In this document: in pieces, positions 51,961-62,757 of the stretch | Layout of the letters: each line of letters starts with the position of its first letter | Position numbering within the stretch: position 1 is the first letter of the stretch | From: Macrotis lagotis | Taxonomy: Eukaryota > Chordata > Mammalia > Peramelemorphia > Peramelidae | NCBI RefSeq assembly: GCF_037893015.1 | Contig: NC_133666.1 | Location: 224,207,258 to 224,271,257, forward strand | Length of the DNA: 64,000 nt | Reading direction: 5' to 3' | Translations under genes and position numbers: made by a program | Notes under the pieces: model-generated | Told to the model about the DNA's origin: nothing | What the model saw: only the letters and a program-made list of their open reading frames with translations | The model's database searches: none

Positions 51961-52834
51961 TCTATCCCTTGCACCCCCTAGCTTCTATGTTTATAGTCTC
52001 CTTCCAACTGACTTATAGTAAGTAATATTACCCCCTCACTGTATCAATCAGCCCCATCATCAATCAGCAACCCCTACTCCCACCCATCCTCACCTTCTAC
52101 AATTTAAAAGGCTTTGTGAAAATAGTTGAACTGCCAAAATTTCAGGAAAGTTAGTTTTCTTAGGAAGGAAGGAGAGGCCTTTAATACCAGGCCTTCTACC
52201 TAGGAAGTCCACTGCAGCTGAATAGAGAACTGGACTAAGCAGCTGCAGCCCAGGATAAAGAAAGGCAGGGTGGGAACACGGTGTGGGCCTTGCCAAATTG
52301 TGACTGGTGCTCAGCCTCATGGGGTTTGAGCTTAAATAAGCTGACAGAACAGAATGAGTCAGCAGCTAGGGTGACCAGACACTTCAAGGTTGTTGCTTTC
52401 TTTCCCATGGCAAGAAGTGACCCTCTCAAGAGTGTCTACAAGTTGTCGGCACAACACTGACCAGCCCCTGGGGTCACCTTTCACCCTATGTCCTAAGTCA
52501 CTCCCGGAAAGGTTAAAGCTCCTACTGAATACTTCAAAAGAAAGGACCCGATCCTTTAAACCTAACCTAAAATAATTCATCTTTGGCACAGAATGTGAGT
52601 AATAGATCCCAAGCGAGCTATCATCTGTTTCTGACCTCTCTATCAATGATCTCTCCTCAGTGGGGGTAAGTTGAGAAGTTTTTAAGGCTTGGCTGGCCAT
52701 GTATCTGTGTGTGAAAGGCCAGACCAGAAACTGAGCCAGTAGGTAAGACAACCACCTTAAACTTAGCTTGGTCTTAGCCTCCCCGCCCCCTTCCACATTT
52801 TGTCCCTTCTCACTCATCCACATGACTGAGACAT
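51961..52834. other. Unique-looking sequence with a 154-codon minus frame
   Basis: No repeat recognised. The minus frame 52359-52823 (154 codons) is the longest outside GC-rich and low-complexity DNA. It has no recognisable domain, shares its DNA with an open plus frame (52390-52575) and lacks clear splice sites. Finding one such frame in 64 kb by chance is not surprising. Confidence 0.35.
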
Positions 52835-53115
52835 TTCATTCATATTAGATATATCAAATTAGATGTTCCATAGACATCTCCAACTCCACATATTCAAAAC
52901 AGAGCTAAATCTCTTTCTTCCTAAACCTACCTTTCTTATTTATGTCTTTCCCCATCTCTGTTGAGAGTCTGCCATCCATTGGGTCACTCAGATTTGTTTA
53001 CTTGTTATCACTTTTGTTTCCTCAACCTCACTGATCCTACATATCTTACCCCTGTTGACAAATCTTGTTCTTTTTTCCTCCACACCTTTCATATCTGTCC
53101 ACTTTCAACCCCTCA
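52835..53115 (+). repeat. L2-like LINE ORF2 fragment
   Basis: 'ccatagacatctccaactcc', 'tattcaaaacagagctaaat' and 'tacatatcttacccctgttg' match the post-catalytic region of L2-like ORF2 also seen at 47830. Confidence 0.6.
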
Positions 53116-53399
53116 CAGAACTGACATCCCAGTTTAAGCCAAGGAGCCTTCTCCCCAAGACAGACCAGTCAGCTTAAGTGAATCAGCAAAGAACCCCAAA
53201 GGAGAGCCAGGAGGACAGCATGTACCAGATAAGTCAAACCATCACACCATCACCTTGACCATCATCTTTCCTCAGACCCTGATGGAAAATAAGCCTAGGA
53301 CCCAGAACCTAAAAGTCTTGAAAATAGCAATGCTTCCAGCAAGTTGCCCATAGGCATTCCTGGGAAGCAACCCCTGTGGGGATACATTCTGCTAGCTGT

Positions 53400-53690
53400 C
53401 TACCTACTGAAGATTCATAAAAGGTTTTTGTCAGCAAATCTTTGTCCCTGTCAAATGTTTCTAACTGAAATGATTTTGTCAGTGGAAGGGATATTAAAGA
53501 AGAGGCATTACCATCTACTTTGCTACTGTAACTTGAAGATCATGGGAATTTTCATTAACTTGCAACTGAGACCTTTTAGATGTGTTGTCACCCCCATTAG
53601 AATGTAAGCTCCTTGAGCACAGTGACTGTCCTGACTTTTCAATTCAAGTAAGTGAGTAATAAATGCCTATTAACTAATTAAATCATTCAT
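53400..53690 (+). repeat. Plus arm of an inverted pair; dispersed repeat with L2-like 3' end
   Basis: Its last 70 bases are an L2-like terminus ('cccattagaatgtaagctcc', 'aataaatgcctattaact'). The preceding 170 bases ('aacttgaagatcatgggaat', 'gagaccttttagatg') are not usual L2 sequence but match the complement of 54787-54960. Confidence 0.75.
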
Positions 53691-54425
53691 TCATTCATAA
53701 CCTCTTGCCTGTACTGGTGCAATAGCCTTCTACTTGGTCTCTGCCTTTAGACTTTTCCCAATCCAATTGTTGCCATTGATTTTTTTCCCCCTTATCCAAG
53801 ATATGATCTTTCTTCTACTCAATAAACTCTCCTGGCTCCTTTGTTAATGATGAGATCATAAAAAAAAACCCTCCTATGGCATTTAAAGCCTTTCATAACC
53901 TGATCCTAAATTACCTTTCTAGGGGCAGCTAGGTGGTGCAGTGGATAAAGCACCGGCCCTTGGAGTCAGGAGTACCTGGGTTCAAATCTGGTCTCAGACA
54001 CTTAATAATTACCTAGCTGTGTGGCCTTGGGCAAGCCACTTAACCCCATTTGCCTTGCAAAAACCTAAAAAAAAATTACCTTTCTAGTATTATTACATGT
54101 TATTCTCATGGATGCAAACAATGGCACAATCAAAAAAGCTTCCTTACTATTCCCCTAGGACAGTATCTCCCCTCCATGACTTTTGCACCTTTTTTTTGGA
54201 ATAGATTTGCACTTTTGCTGCCCTTTAAGCCTGGTAGGCACTGGCTCCCTCACTTGTTTCTCTTAGAATCTACTATTTCCTTTAAAGGATTAGCTAAGGG
54301 ACTTCTTACTACATCTTGTCTTTCTGGATTGCCCAGCTGCTAGTGCCCTAACCTCTCCCCCCAATAATCTTGTATTTCTTTTGTATGTATTTTGCCCACA
54401 TAAAAGGCAAGGTTATAGGTTCCTT
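53691..54425 (+). repeat. L2-like LINE C-terminus and 3' UTR, split by a SINE
   Basis: 'gtactggtgcaatagccttc' (TGAIAFYL.., the DYCNSLL region) and 'catttaaagcctttcataac' (KAFHNL) stand before the SINE. 'ccctcacttgtttctcttag' and 'aatcttgtatttcttttgta' stand after it. Confidence 0.65.
53923..54072 (+). mobile_element. tRNA-derived marsupial SINE, best preserved copy
   Basis: Carries every block of the family from 'gggcagctaggtggtgca' to 'tgccttgcaaaaacctaaaa'. Perfect 15-bp target duplication 'aaattacctttctag' at 53908-53922 and 54073-54087, inside L2-like sequence. The youngest-looking insertion in the window. Confidence 0.96.
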
Positions 54426-54554
54426 GAAACAACCTCCCTCATACCCCATTCCTGGCCACCAGTCTTGTTTCTAGCTCAGCCTCTGCAGCCCTCATCACAA
54501 AAACAACCCCTACAGAGAAAAGAAAACTCTGTCATTTAACTATGACAAAGCACT

Positions 54555-54970
54555 TTAAGTACTAGGGACTCAAATTGAAAATTAGGACAGTCGCTGTGCT
54601 CAAGGAGCTTACATTTTCTTTTTTCAGTTTTTTGGTTTTTGGTTTTTTTGCAAGGCAAATGGGGTTAAGTGGCTTGCCCAAGGCCACATAGCTAGGTAAT
54701 TATCAAGTGTCTGAGACCGGATTTGAACTCAGGTACTCCTGACTCCAGGGCCGGTGCTTTATCCACTGTGCCACCTAGCCACCCCTAGGAGGTTACATTC
54801 TAATGGAGGGGACAATTTATCTAGAAGGTCTCAGCTCAAGTCAAATGGAAAATTCCCATGATCCTCAAGTTGCAGCAACAAAGTAGGTGCCAATGCCCCT
54901 TCTTTTATGTCTCTTCCACTAATTTGAAGTATTTGTCAGGGTTAAAGGTTTTGATGAAAAATTCCTATCA
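54555..54970 (-). repeat. Minus arm of an inverted pair, split by a SINE
   Basis: 'cagtcgctgtgctcaaggag' (L2-like terminus) lies left of the SINE. 'ctaatggaggggacaattta', 'aattcccatgatcctcaagt' and 'aaagtaggtgccaatgcccc' lie right of it and pair with 53400-53640. Confidence 0.75.
54616..54786 (-). mobile_element. tRNA-derived marsupial SINE (minus), nested in the minus arm
   Basis: A T/G-rich start and 'ttgcaaggcaaatggggtta' tail, 'tttatccactgtgccaccta' head. Target duplication 'aggagcttacatt' (54603-54615) versus 'aggaggttacatt' (54787-54799). Confidence 0.93.
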
Positions 54971-55194
54971 GGTGCCACCTATCTGACAAGTAAGTCAGCC
55001 TGGATGAAGCAACAGGCATCTGACAAAAAGACAGGGAGCAGCTTGGGCCAGGAAGGTCAAATCATTATCTATTTCTCACAACCTCTCCATCAACTGTCGA
55101 TTTCTTTTTTTGGGGGGGGTAATTTTATCAATGTGATCAGAGTGAGTTGGATCATCAAAATTGTTTTAATTTGAATTTCTCTAATTAATAGTGA

Positions 55195-55945
55195 AAAATC
55201 TTGTCATCTGTGACATAGCTCAGATCTGATCCCTTCCCTATATCCACAAAGTTACCACCTTCATTTAAGCCCTTATCTCCTCTGGCAAAGATTTTTGCAA
55301 CAACTTCCTAATTGGTCTTTTTGACTCCAATCTCTCCCTACTCTAGTCCATACTAAACATTGCTGCTGAAATAATTCTCCTTAAAACTGTCCATGTGATT
55401 CCCATACTCAGTCAACTCCTGTGGCTACCTCTTGCCACTAGGACAAAATTTCAATTTTTTTTGATATTTGTAGCCCTGCACATTCTGGCCACAAACCATC
55501 TTTCCAGTTTCACTACCCATCTCTTTGACTTTGGCCTAACTATTCCACTTACCTGAAATGCAGGCTTTCCAAATCTAGGCTACAAAGTCCTCCTCTTCTT
55601 TTAAAATGAAGTTCAAGCCCCATCTTTTGCCTGATCCACACCCCACCCCCACCAAACGCTAGTTCACCTTCCTCTAAAATTACCTTGTATTTAGCTATTT
55701 TGTATTTATTTAGTTTTTAATTTATGCTGTGTATACAGAATAGCCCAAAAGTTGTGGCTTAAAACTACACTACAATTTTGGAGATAAGATGTATTTTTTA
55801 TATGTATATTTCTCTCCCATCAGAATGTTCATTTTGAGATGAGAAGTTGTGTCCTTCTTTGCATTTATATCCTCAGTACTTAGAACAGTCAGACATAAAA
55901 TAGGTGCTTGATAAATACTTTATTGGTTGATTGATTGGCCATTGC
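55195..55945 (+). mobile_element. L2-like LINE C-terminal region and 3' UTR
   Basis: In order: 'gcaacaacttcctaattggt', 'tccatactaaacattgctgc', 'agccctgcacattctggcca' and 'tgcaggctttccaaatctag', then the 3' UTR 'catcagaatgttcattttga' to 'taggtgcttgataaatactt'. A 60-bp segment at about 55738-55800 ('cccaaaagttgtggct...') does not belong to L2 and may be a small insertion. Confidence 0.7.
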
Positions 55946-56009
55946 TATTATCTGATCAGGAAGGGGTTCAATGGGATTATCAACTCCTTATTCTTGGAAG
56001 TTATTACTT

Positions 56010-56430
56010 GAATTAGTGCAGTCCAAGAATACATTAGCTTTTTTTGGCTGCTACTTTACTGCTGTCTCACATTGAGCTTGTAGTCTATTAAAACACCCAG
56101 CTCTTTTTCAGATGAAATGCTGCCCGGCCACACTTCCTTCATCATGTACTCATGAATTCAGGTTTAAGACTTTAAATTTGACCCTATTATATTTCTTGTT
56201 ATGAGATTTGACCCAATGTTCTGTCAAGCCAGAATCTTTCTGAATCCTGATTCTGCCATCCAGAGTGTTAACTAGCCCTCCCAACTTTGTGTCATCTGTA
56301 CTTTGATAAGGAGATGATCCATTCCTCTATCTAAATCATTGATAAAAATGATAAAACAAATAAGCCTAAATCCAATCCCTGGGGAACACTTACATTACTT
56401 TTATAGTAAAATTTGCCTCTTCATGTTAGG
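56010..56430 (-). mobile_element. CR1/L3-like LINE, reverse-transcriptase relic
   Basis: The minus strand has a recognisable CR1/L3 RT block: the catalytic-site region 'TDDTKLGGLVNTLDGRI' (family pattern FADDTKLGG), followed by 'RIQKDSG', then 'VKFKVLNLN' (pattern KCKVLHLG). Upstream on the minus strand 'ccctgggg'-type text marks the 'PQGSVLGP' region. Many stops. It is among the oldest elements here. Confidence 0.78.
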
Positions 56431-56734
56431 ATCTCTAGTTCATATTTGAAAATTTATAACTAGATATTTGAAACAATGGGATCATATATTTATTTGTTTT
56501 TTTGGAATTTGTCTCCTGTGAACTTCTATCCTACTTTGACTTCTATTCTTCTTCTTCCATTGTAACTATGTTTTGTGGCATATAGGTGGATGTACTTAAG
56601 TCAGTGTCTCTATCCCCTTCCTATACAATTTAAAGGCCTTGTGATCAAAACTCCAAGTCCAAGAGTCTATCTTTTATTTTTACAAGGTGATTCAGAAATC
56701 CCATTTTCAGGTTCCAGATCATCTCCATCTCTTT

Positions 56735-56811
56735 CTCTCTTTCTTCTTCTTCTTCTTCTTCTCCTCTTCTTCTTCTCCTCTTCTTCTTCTCCTCCTCTTC
56801 TTCTTCTTCTT

Positions 56812-56869
<58 letters not shown>

Positions 56870-56870
56870 C
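56735..56870. repeat. (CTT/CTC)n followed by (CT)n pyrimidine tract
   Basis: About 75 bp of CTT/CTC triplets (56741-56815), then about 25 CT units (56816-56864). Glu/Arg- and Ser/Leu-rich frames across it are artefacts. The mirror symmetry allows triplex formation. Confidence 0.95.
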
Positions 56871-56871
56871 T

Positions 56872-57337
56872 TCCTTCTCTTCTTCCTCTTGCTCATCCTC
56901 TGGCTTGTTAATCACCAAGGGGTGTGAAAAGTGTGAAAATTACATGTCATTTGGTTGAAGAATCTAATGACCCTTATTTGGAAAAAGAGCTGCATCCAGC
57001 AATTCCACTAGTGAGAGTGGTAATGGAAATTCCCACTACAATAGTACATTGCCAAAACTTGAAAATCTCACATCCTATCAAAAATAGCTGCAGAATAACT
57101 ACCACTCAGGTAAATTACAATGATGCTACTTAGATCTTTTTAAACAATCAGCTCCACAGTCTTCCTCTCCATTATAATAAACCACACCCTCTTAGTCAAC
57201 TAAAACATGTTTATTTTTTTAAATGTTTAAACTACTGACTTGGTACAAACTAAAGTATCTGAAATCTCAGTAGTAAATTATTGCAAGAAAAAGAAAATAT
57301 CTTTCACACAGGCAGAAAATAAAATCAAGGTTGTGTG
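56872..57337. other. Unassigned sequence
   Basis: No element or domain recognised. Confidence 0.4.
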
Positions 57338-57625
57338 GCACAACAGCACACAGGACCTGGAGCCAAGAAGGTCTGAGTACAATTCACACCCTGGAAACTT
57401 ATTAGATGGATATTTGACTTTATTAGGTGTAAGTCACTTTAGTTTCTTCATCTATGAAATGGGAACAATAATAGTACTTATATCACAAATTTATTTTGAG
57501 GATCAAATAAATAAGGTTTATATTATACTTTCTAGAACCTATATAAGTGTGAACTATTATAAGCATGTTTATGTAAATGTAATAATTCCCTCAGAACAGG
57601 AACATTTGGAATCAATAAATGGTTG
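57338..57625 (+). repeat. MIR/Mar-1-like SINE
   Basis: 'gtggcacaacagcacacagg' head, 'tgagtacaattcacaccctg' B-box region, 'gtttcttcatctatgaaatg', 'gaggatcaaataaataaggt' and 'actattataagcatg' 3' end. Full length but strongly diverged. Confidence 0.65.
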
Positions 57626-57639
57626 ATTAAAGTTTCCCC

Positions 57640-58440
57640 AGACTCTAATGCATTGTTTGTAGAATGGTGAACTGATCCAACCTTTCTGGAGAGCAATTTG
57701 GAACTATGCCCAAAGGGCAATAAAATTGTCCATACCCTTTATCCTGCAATACCGCTTCTAGGTCTATATCCCAAAAAGATCACAAGAAGGGGAGAAAAGG
57801 GGGAAATATGTACAAAAACAGTTCTAGTAACTTTTTGTAGCGGTAAAGAATTTAAATTGAGGGGATGTCTATCAATTGAGGATTGACTGAATAAACTGTG
57901 GTATATGAATTATGATGAAGTGTTACTTTTTTTGGTCTAGAAGAAATCAAGGAGAGGTAGGACTTCAGAAAAACCTGGAAAGACTTGCATGAACTGATAC
58001 TGAGTGAAGTGAACAGAAGCAGAAGAACACTGTATACATTAACAGCAACATTGTGTGATGATGAAGCATGATGGACTTTGCTGATCTCAAGAGTTGAATA
58101 ATCAAAGACAATTCTAAAGGATTTGTGATAGAAAATACTATCCATAATCAGAGAAAGTTTGAACACAGCTTATTCTTTTCAATTTTTAAAATTTGTTTTA
58201 GGTTTTATGAGTTTTCTCTCTCTTTTGGGGGGGGTTTCTGATTCTTCTTTCACCATTAAAATGTAAATTATTAAAATATAAATATGTATAACCTGTTTTT
58301 GATTTCTCTCTGGTGGGAGAAGGAGGGAGGGAAAGAGAAGGAAGGAGAAAAATGTGAAGCTCAAAACCTTACCAAAAAATGGTTATTGAAGATTATCTTT
58401 GCATGTGGTTGGAATAATGAATACAATTTTTAAAAAAAAT
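57640..58440 (+). mobile_element. L1 3' end
   Basis: 'gatccaacctttctggagag' and 'ctgcaataccgcttctaggt' encode the ORF2p C-terminus (frame 57698: 'LYPAIPLLGLYPKK'). The 3' UTR ends 'tgcatgtggttggaataatg'. It shares the 'aaatgtgaagctcaaaacct' terminus with 4705-5660. Confidence 0.85.
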
Positions 58441-58499
58441 CTTCTTAGAAAAAAGCACAAAATGTTTTCTAAAATATTACTCAAAAATCTTCCTTCTTG

Positions 58500-58644
58500 G
58501 GGGGCGGCTAGGTGGTGCAGTTGATAGAGCACTGATCCTGGAGTCAGGAGCACAAATCCCACCTCAGACACTTAATAATAATCTAGCTGTGTGGCCTTGG
58601 GCAAGCCACTTAACCCCATTGCCTTACAATAACAAAAACAAAAG
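58500..58644 (+). mobile_element. tRNA-derived marsupial SINE
   Basis: 'gggggcggctaggtggtgca' head, 11 bases missing around the B box, tail 'ttacaataacaaaaacaaaa'. Perfect 11-bp duplication 'cttccttcttg' at 58489-58499 and 58645-58655, shortly after the L1 end. Confidence 0.94.
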
Positions 58645-58860
58645 CTTCCTTCTTGCTGTAATTTGAATGTTCTGATTCCTTTACCTCTGTCTTTCACCTT
58701 TGTAAGTGTCCCTAACTTCTCAACATATTAGAAGAGCTCCTTCCATATGTGTGTTAGAGTCTTTTGAATTTGTATCGTATAGATTAACCCCAGTTGAATA
58801 TTCTGTGTGCCCTAAACCCAGCATCATGATGTCATTGTAATTATGATGTATATATATTTG

Positions 58861-59090
58861 CAGAGAGCTGGACCAGGGATCAAGAAGACTTGTCTTCCTG
58901 AGTTCAAATCCAGCCTTAAATCCTAACTGTGAGACCCTGGACAAGATACTTAAACCTGTTTACCTCAGTTCCTTATCTATAAAATGAGCAAGAGAAAGAA
59001 ATAGAAAACCATTCCAGTATCTTTTGCCAAGAAAACCCGAAATGGGCATAAAGAGTCAAACACAACTGAAACAACAGCAACAACAACAAC

Positions 59091-59092
<2 letters not shown>
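58861..59092 (+). mobile_element. tRNA-headed SINE, long form
   Basis: The head is mostly lost. 'cctgagttcaaatccagcct', 'gtttacctcagttccttatc' and 'agtatcttttgccaagaaaa' are in order, ending 'ctgaaacaacagcaacaaca', which runs into the (CA)n array. Confidence 0.83.

Positions 59093-59130
<38 letters not shown>
59091..59130. repeat. (CA)n microsatellite grown from a SINE tail
   Basis: About 20 CA units directly following the AACAACA tail of the SINE. Confidence 0.93.
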
Positions 59131-59134
<4 letters not shown>

Positions 59135-60885
59135 GACCCATGCGCATGCATGCACGCACACATGCACACACATCACAGATATAAAGCATCCTCCCCTATA
59201 CAAATCAGTAGCAGAGTACTTTGTTCATTTAGCATAATGATGCATATCTGCTTTCTGATTCAGAAAGACTCTTGTTAGCTTTTGCTTGACTGAGATGAAT
59301 AGATCCAGGTACTAAAGAGTGCATTGTGTTCTGTGTACTATTGTAATCACATCTCCATGGACCTTATTTTCACCTTTAAAACAAAAGTGACATGCTCATC
59401 ACCTAGTCAGAATAAGCTTGAGTAAGAGAAATATGTGGAGAATATTACCTACAAGGTTGATAACATGATGATTAAAAGGAGCATTATTAGTCAGAGATAG
59501 TGAGAAACCCAGTCTTCTAGGCTATCAAAATGATTACTAAAAGCAGCTGTTCTACACCCCTGGCAGTGTGGGAGAATGTGAATACCGTATTCAGATGACT
59601 CAGAAAATATGAAACAGAAAGCATTTCATGTAGATGTGACTCAGCATTTTGGGGACTGTATCAAACACATCTGGTCATAGCATTTCATGACGTATTCAGT
59701 GGTTATTTTATACTTTGGGGTACCCTACTTCATTTTTATATTTTCTGGGTATTAAGTATATAAGTTTATTGAGATACAGTCAGGCTAATATACACCACAA
59801 ACAAGCTATAGAATATCTAAATTATTACTACTTCAGATTTTATTTTGCTACATCTTTCCAAGATTAGTTTGCAAAATTTATGGTCAGATTTTGTATGAAA
59901 AGCCTTAATGTTTCTACAGGGAGCAGCGGAAAAGGGTGAAGTGTTACTATGATTTCTTAAAATAAGATCTGGAATGTCTAGTCTGCAAGGTAATTAAGAA
60001 AGCCACAAATTATTGTTGGCAGTTGGGAAATTGCATTTGCAGCTTGTAATTAGCATTGACGATGAATTGAGAAATTTATAAAATTCCATCTCTCCTTCAG
60101 AACACAAACCACATTAAATAGCCTCTTGTGCTGACTTCTAGAGACCCTGGAATTCTATTTCATATTCTACAGCTATACTCATTGAACTTCAGTAGTAGAA
60201 CTAATTGCATTTAAGTCTAAACTCACAAACACCGATTTCTACATAAGAAATAAATTTGGTCAGTACTGACCTATCAATTTTACTTTGCTTTTATTTTTTA
60301 TCTCTTTTTTATGGTAGAATCAGTGCCAAGATAAGTTTTATATAGAAATTATTTGGTGCATGTGAGGTCTCATCAAATTGGGTACTACTTCCACCAATGA
60401 TAGTTGTGGGTCTTCTAATCATATGCAATTCTTGTCTATGATCTCCCATTTTTCCCATATAACAGATCTCCCCAACAAACCAAGATGTCTTCCTCTATAT
60501 CTTCCAGTATGTCAGTAGAGCACTGAGGCTGTCTGTATTATCTCTCCCTCACATTGCATGATGAGACCATCTACTTTTATGAACATGCATTTCTTGGCTG
60601 ACTTATTTTACAATACATCTTACATTACAAGTCATTTTTGGTAATATACTGCAGCATACTTACCCCACCATGCAGTTCCTTGGGTCAGTCACATTTTGTA
60701 TTCTAAAGAGATAAAAGTTTCATGAGTTGCAGTTATATAGCATCATTAATGTTAAATATGTGCATTTTAATTCAATGATACAATGATCAATGATAGTTCA
60801 GAAGGATCTGTACCATTTCTCCAAATGCAATATAGGCTACTCCCTTCTTCCTAAGGAAAAAGCAATGACTTTTTAGTTAATGGAT
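59131..60885. other. Long unique block, candidate conserved non-coding sequence
   Basis: About 1.75 kb free of recognisable repeats, the longest such block in the window. The part 59970-60130 is dense in homeodomain-type TAAT cores ('ggtaattaagaaagcc', 'cttgtaattagcattgac') and resembles deeply conserved enhancers in style. No frame over 60 codons occurs, which argues against coding. Confidence 0.4.
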
Positions 60886-61035
60886 CTTCATTCATGACCC
60901 CTACTAATCCTAACTACCTTTGTGACTTGAGCAAGTCACTTAATACTCATGAAACTTCATTTCCACATCTGAAAAATGAGGGTTTTGAATTAGGCGGTTT
61001 CACAGATCTCTTCTAGTTCCTCTGTTCAATTCCAC
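60886..61035 (+). repeat. CORE-SINE relic
   Basis: 'acctttgtgacttgagcaag' and 'catttccacatctgaaaaat', then 'cacagatctcttctagttcc', matching the end seen at 31800-31978. Confidence 0.55.
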
Positions 61036-61046
61036 TGGAACATTTG

Positions 61047-61321
61047 CAAAGGTTCTTCACCTGGGGTTTATTTTGATAACTGTCTTTCATTGTGACAGTT
61101 TTCTCTGTGGTTTCATGTATTTTATTTTATGTACTTAAAATCATTATTCTGAGGAGGCTGAAGAATATTGCCTATAGTAACTTTTGTGCAAGACTTAGTA
61201 AAAAATAAATCAGCACAGATCATAAGAGGAGGGGTAATCATGCAGAATGAGGTAGAGATAACATGTGTTTTACCAAGCTACCAAAGGGGTCCATGGTGCA
61301 CAAAAAAGTTTTGGAGCTCTG
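61047..61321. mobile_element. hAT-like non-autonomous DNA transposon (second family)
   Basis: The left end 'caaaggttcttcacctgggg' and the right end 'ccaaaggggtccatggtgca' + 'caaaaaagttttggagctct' resemble the termini of a mammal-wide small element whose ends read '..ggttcttaacc'. The interior 'tgtattttattttatgtact' also fits. Right inverted end diverged and no clear duplication. Confidence 0.5.
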
Positions 61322-61474
61322 ATTTAAATTATCTAACCAAGTTATTGATTGATTTATTCCAAATGCATGTCATAATGTGAGAAATCTACTTTCTTCATTC
61401 ATTTTTTTTTTCCTGATTGGATTTAGAAAGCCACTGTTGTCTGAATGGTCATAAAACTAATTAAAGAGACCCTA

Positions 61475-62035
61475 TAGCGTTCATGTCAGGAAACATTTCT
61501 TAAGCACTTACTATGTGCCAGAGGCATCTAGGTAGTGAAGTGGATAGATTGTTGGACCTGGAGTCAATAGGACTTATCTTCATGAGTTCAAATCTGGCCT
61601 GAGACACTAATTAACTGTTTAATCGTTGGCAAGTCACTGTTTGCCTCAGTTCTTCAGCTATAAAATGAGCTGGAGAAGAAATGGCAACCCATTCCAGTAT
61701 CTTTGCCAAGAAAATCCCATATAGAGTTGGATAAGACTGAAATGACTGAACATTTCCTTCATTATTCTAACCATTCAGTGTACAAAGAAAGTCAAAAAGA
61801 TAGTCTCATCCCTCAAAAAACTCACAGTCCAGTCAGGAGAAAACAAGCAAACAGCTCTGTACAAACCAGACACATACAAGATAAACTGGAGATAATCACA
61901 GAGAGAGAAAATAGTCCTAGCATTAAGGGGGAAGTTTTGTAGAAAGTGGGATTTTAGCTGACTTGAAGTAGGAAAGTCAGGAGACAGAGATAAGGAGGCA
62001 GAGGATTCAGAGAAAGCTGCAGATCAAGACCTCAC
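61475..62035 (-). repeat. L2-like LINE 3' region (minus), split by a SINE
   Basis: 'cttaagcacttactatgtgc' lies left of the SINE. 'gtgtacaaagaaagtcaaaa', 'caagataaactggagataat' and 'gacttgaagtaggaaagtca' lie right of it. This is the complement of L2 3' UTR and the sequence upstream of it. Confidence 0.68.
61522..61752 (+). mobile_element. tRNA-headed SINE, long form, nested in L2-like repeat
   Basis: 'aggcatctaggtagtgaagt' head, 'catgagttcaaatctggcct', 'ctggagaagaaatggcaacc' and 'ccagtatctttgccaagaaa', ending in 'gaaatgactgaac'. Complete and fairly well kept. Confidence 0.87.
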
Positions 62036-62204
62036 TCTATGAGAAATCTAAGTTTCATTTTGACTGTAGACATATCCTTCATTACCATAGTGAACTCAAT
62101 TACTTTATGTTTATATTCAGAAAATTATTGAACAAATTTATTCTATAGTTTTCTTTATTTAGGTATTTGTAATCTTAACATATATAGCCTTGTTGGGAAG
62201 AAGT

Positions 62205-62500
62205 CATTAAAAAGGATATGTTTTGCCCTCCTGAGTCAAATGCTTTTTGAATATCAACAGAAATTTTTCTGTTGTGAAGATGTATCCTATCCGATATGAA
62301 TAATAGTAAAGCAAGAATACTCATTATTATTTGAAGTAGTTCTGGAAATACTAGCTATGGCAAGCAATAAGACAAGAAGAGAATAAAATTAAAGACATGA
62401 ATTTTGTCAAAAAGAAGAGGAAAAAATCATCCTCATATGCAGATGATAAATAGATTTCTTACAAAATCCCAGAGAATCAAAGAAACTAAGATCATTAGTA
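62205..62500 (+). mobile_element. L1 ORF2 reverse-transcriptase fragment
   Basis: Retains the catalytic motif: codons at 62436-62447 read Tyr-Ala-Asp-Asp in 'SYADD', followed after a stop by 'ISYKIPEN', the L1 '..YLENP' segment. Upstream 'VVLEILAMASNKTRRE' matches the L1 'IVLE.LA..IRQ..' helix in another frame. It is an internal piece without the L1 3' end. Confidence 0.78.
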
Positions 62501-62757
62501 GCAGACTGGACCACTTAGCTTAATTCACCTAAAGACTGGCTCCAAACTATAACATCATCTTCAGGATATTTTGTCATCTCCCTGCCTATGTATGTAACCT
62601 CAACCCCACCACCTTATCCCCATTCTGTGAGTCACATTCTAAAGTGAACCTTCTGCCTACTGGGAGGAGAGGAAAATGGCTCCACCCACATGAAAATGAG
62701 AGACAAACCAAGAGGAAGTTAATTTTCTTCAGTCAAATACTAACTGTGGTATTCTCA

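Noticed and set aside
52359-52823. 154-codon minus-strand frame
   Set aside because: No recognisable domain or splice support, with an overlapping open plus frame. One frame of this length by chance is not surprising in 64 kb.
56575-56958. 127-codon Ser/Leu/Phe-rich frame and opposite Glu/Arg-rich frames
   Set aside because: They translate the CTT/CT pyrimidine tract on either strand.
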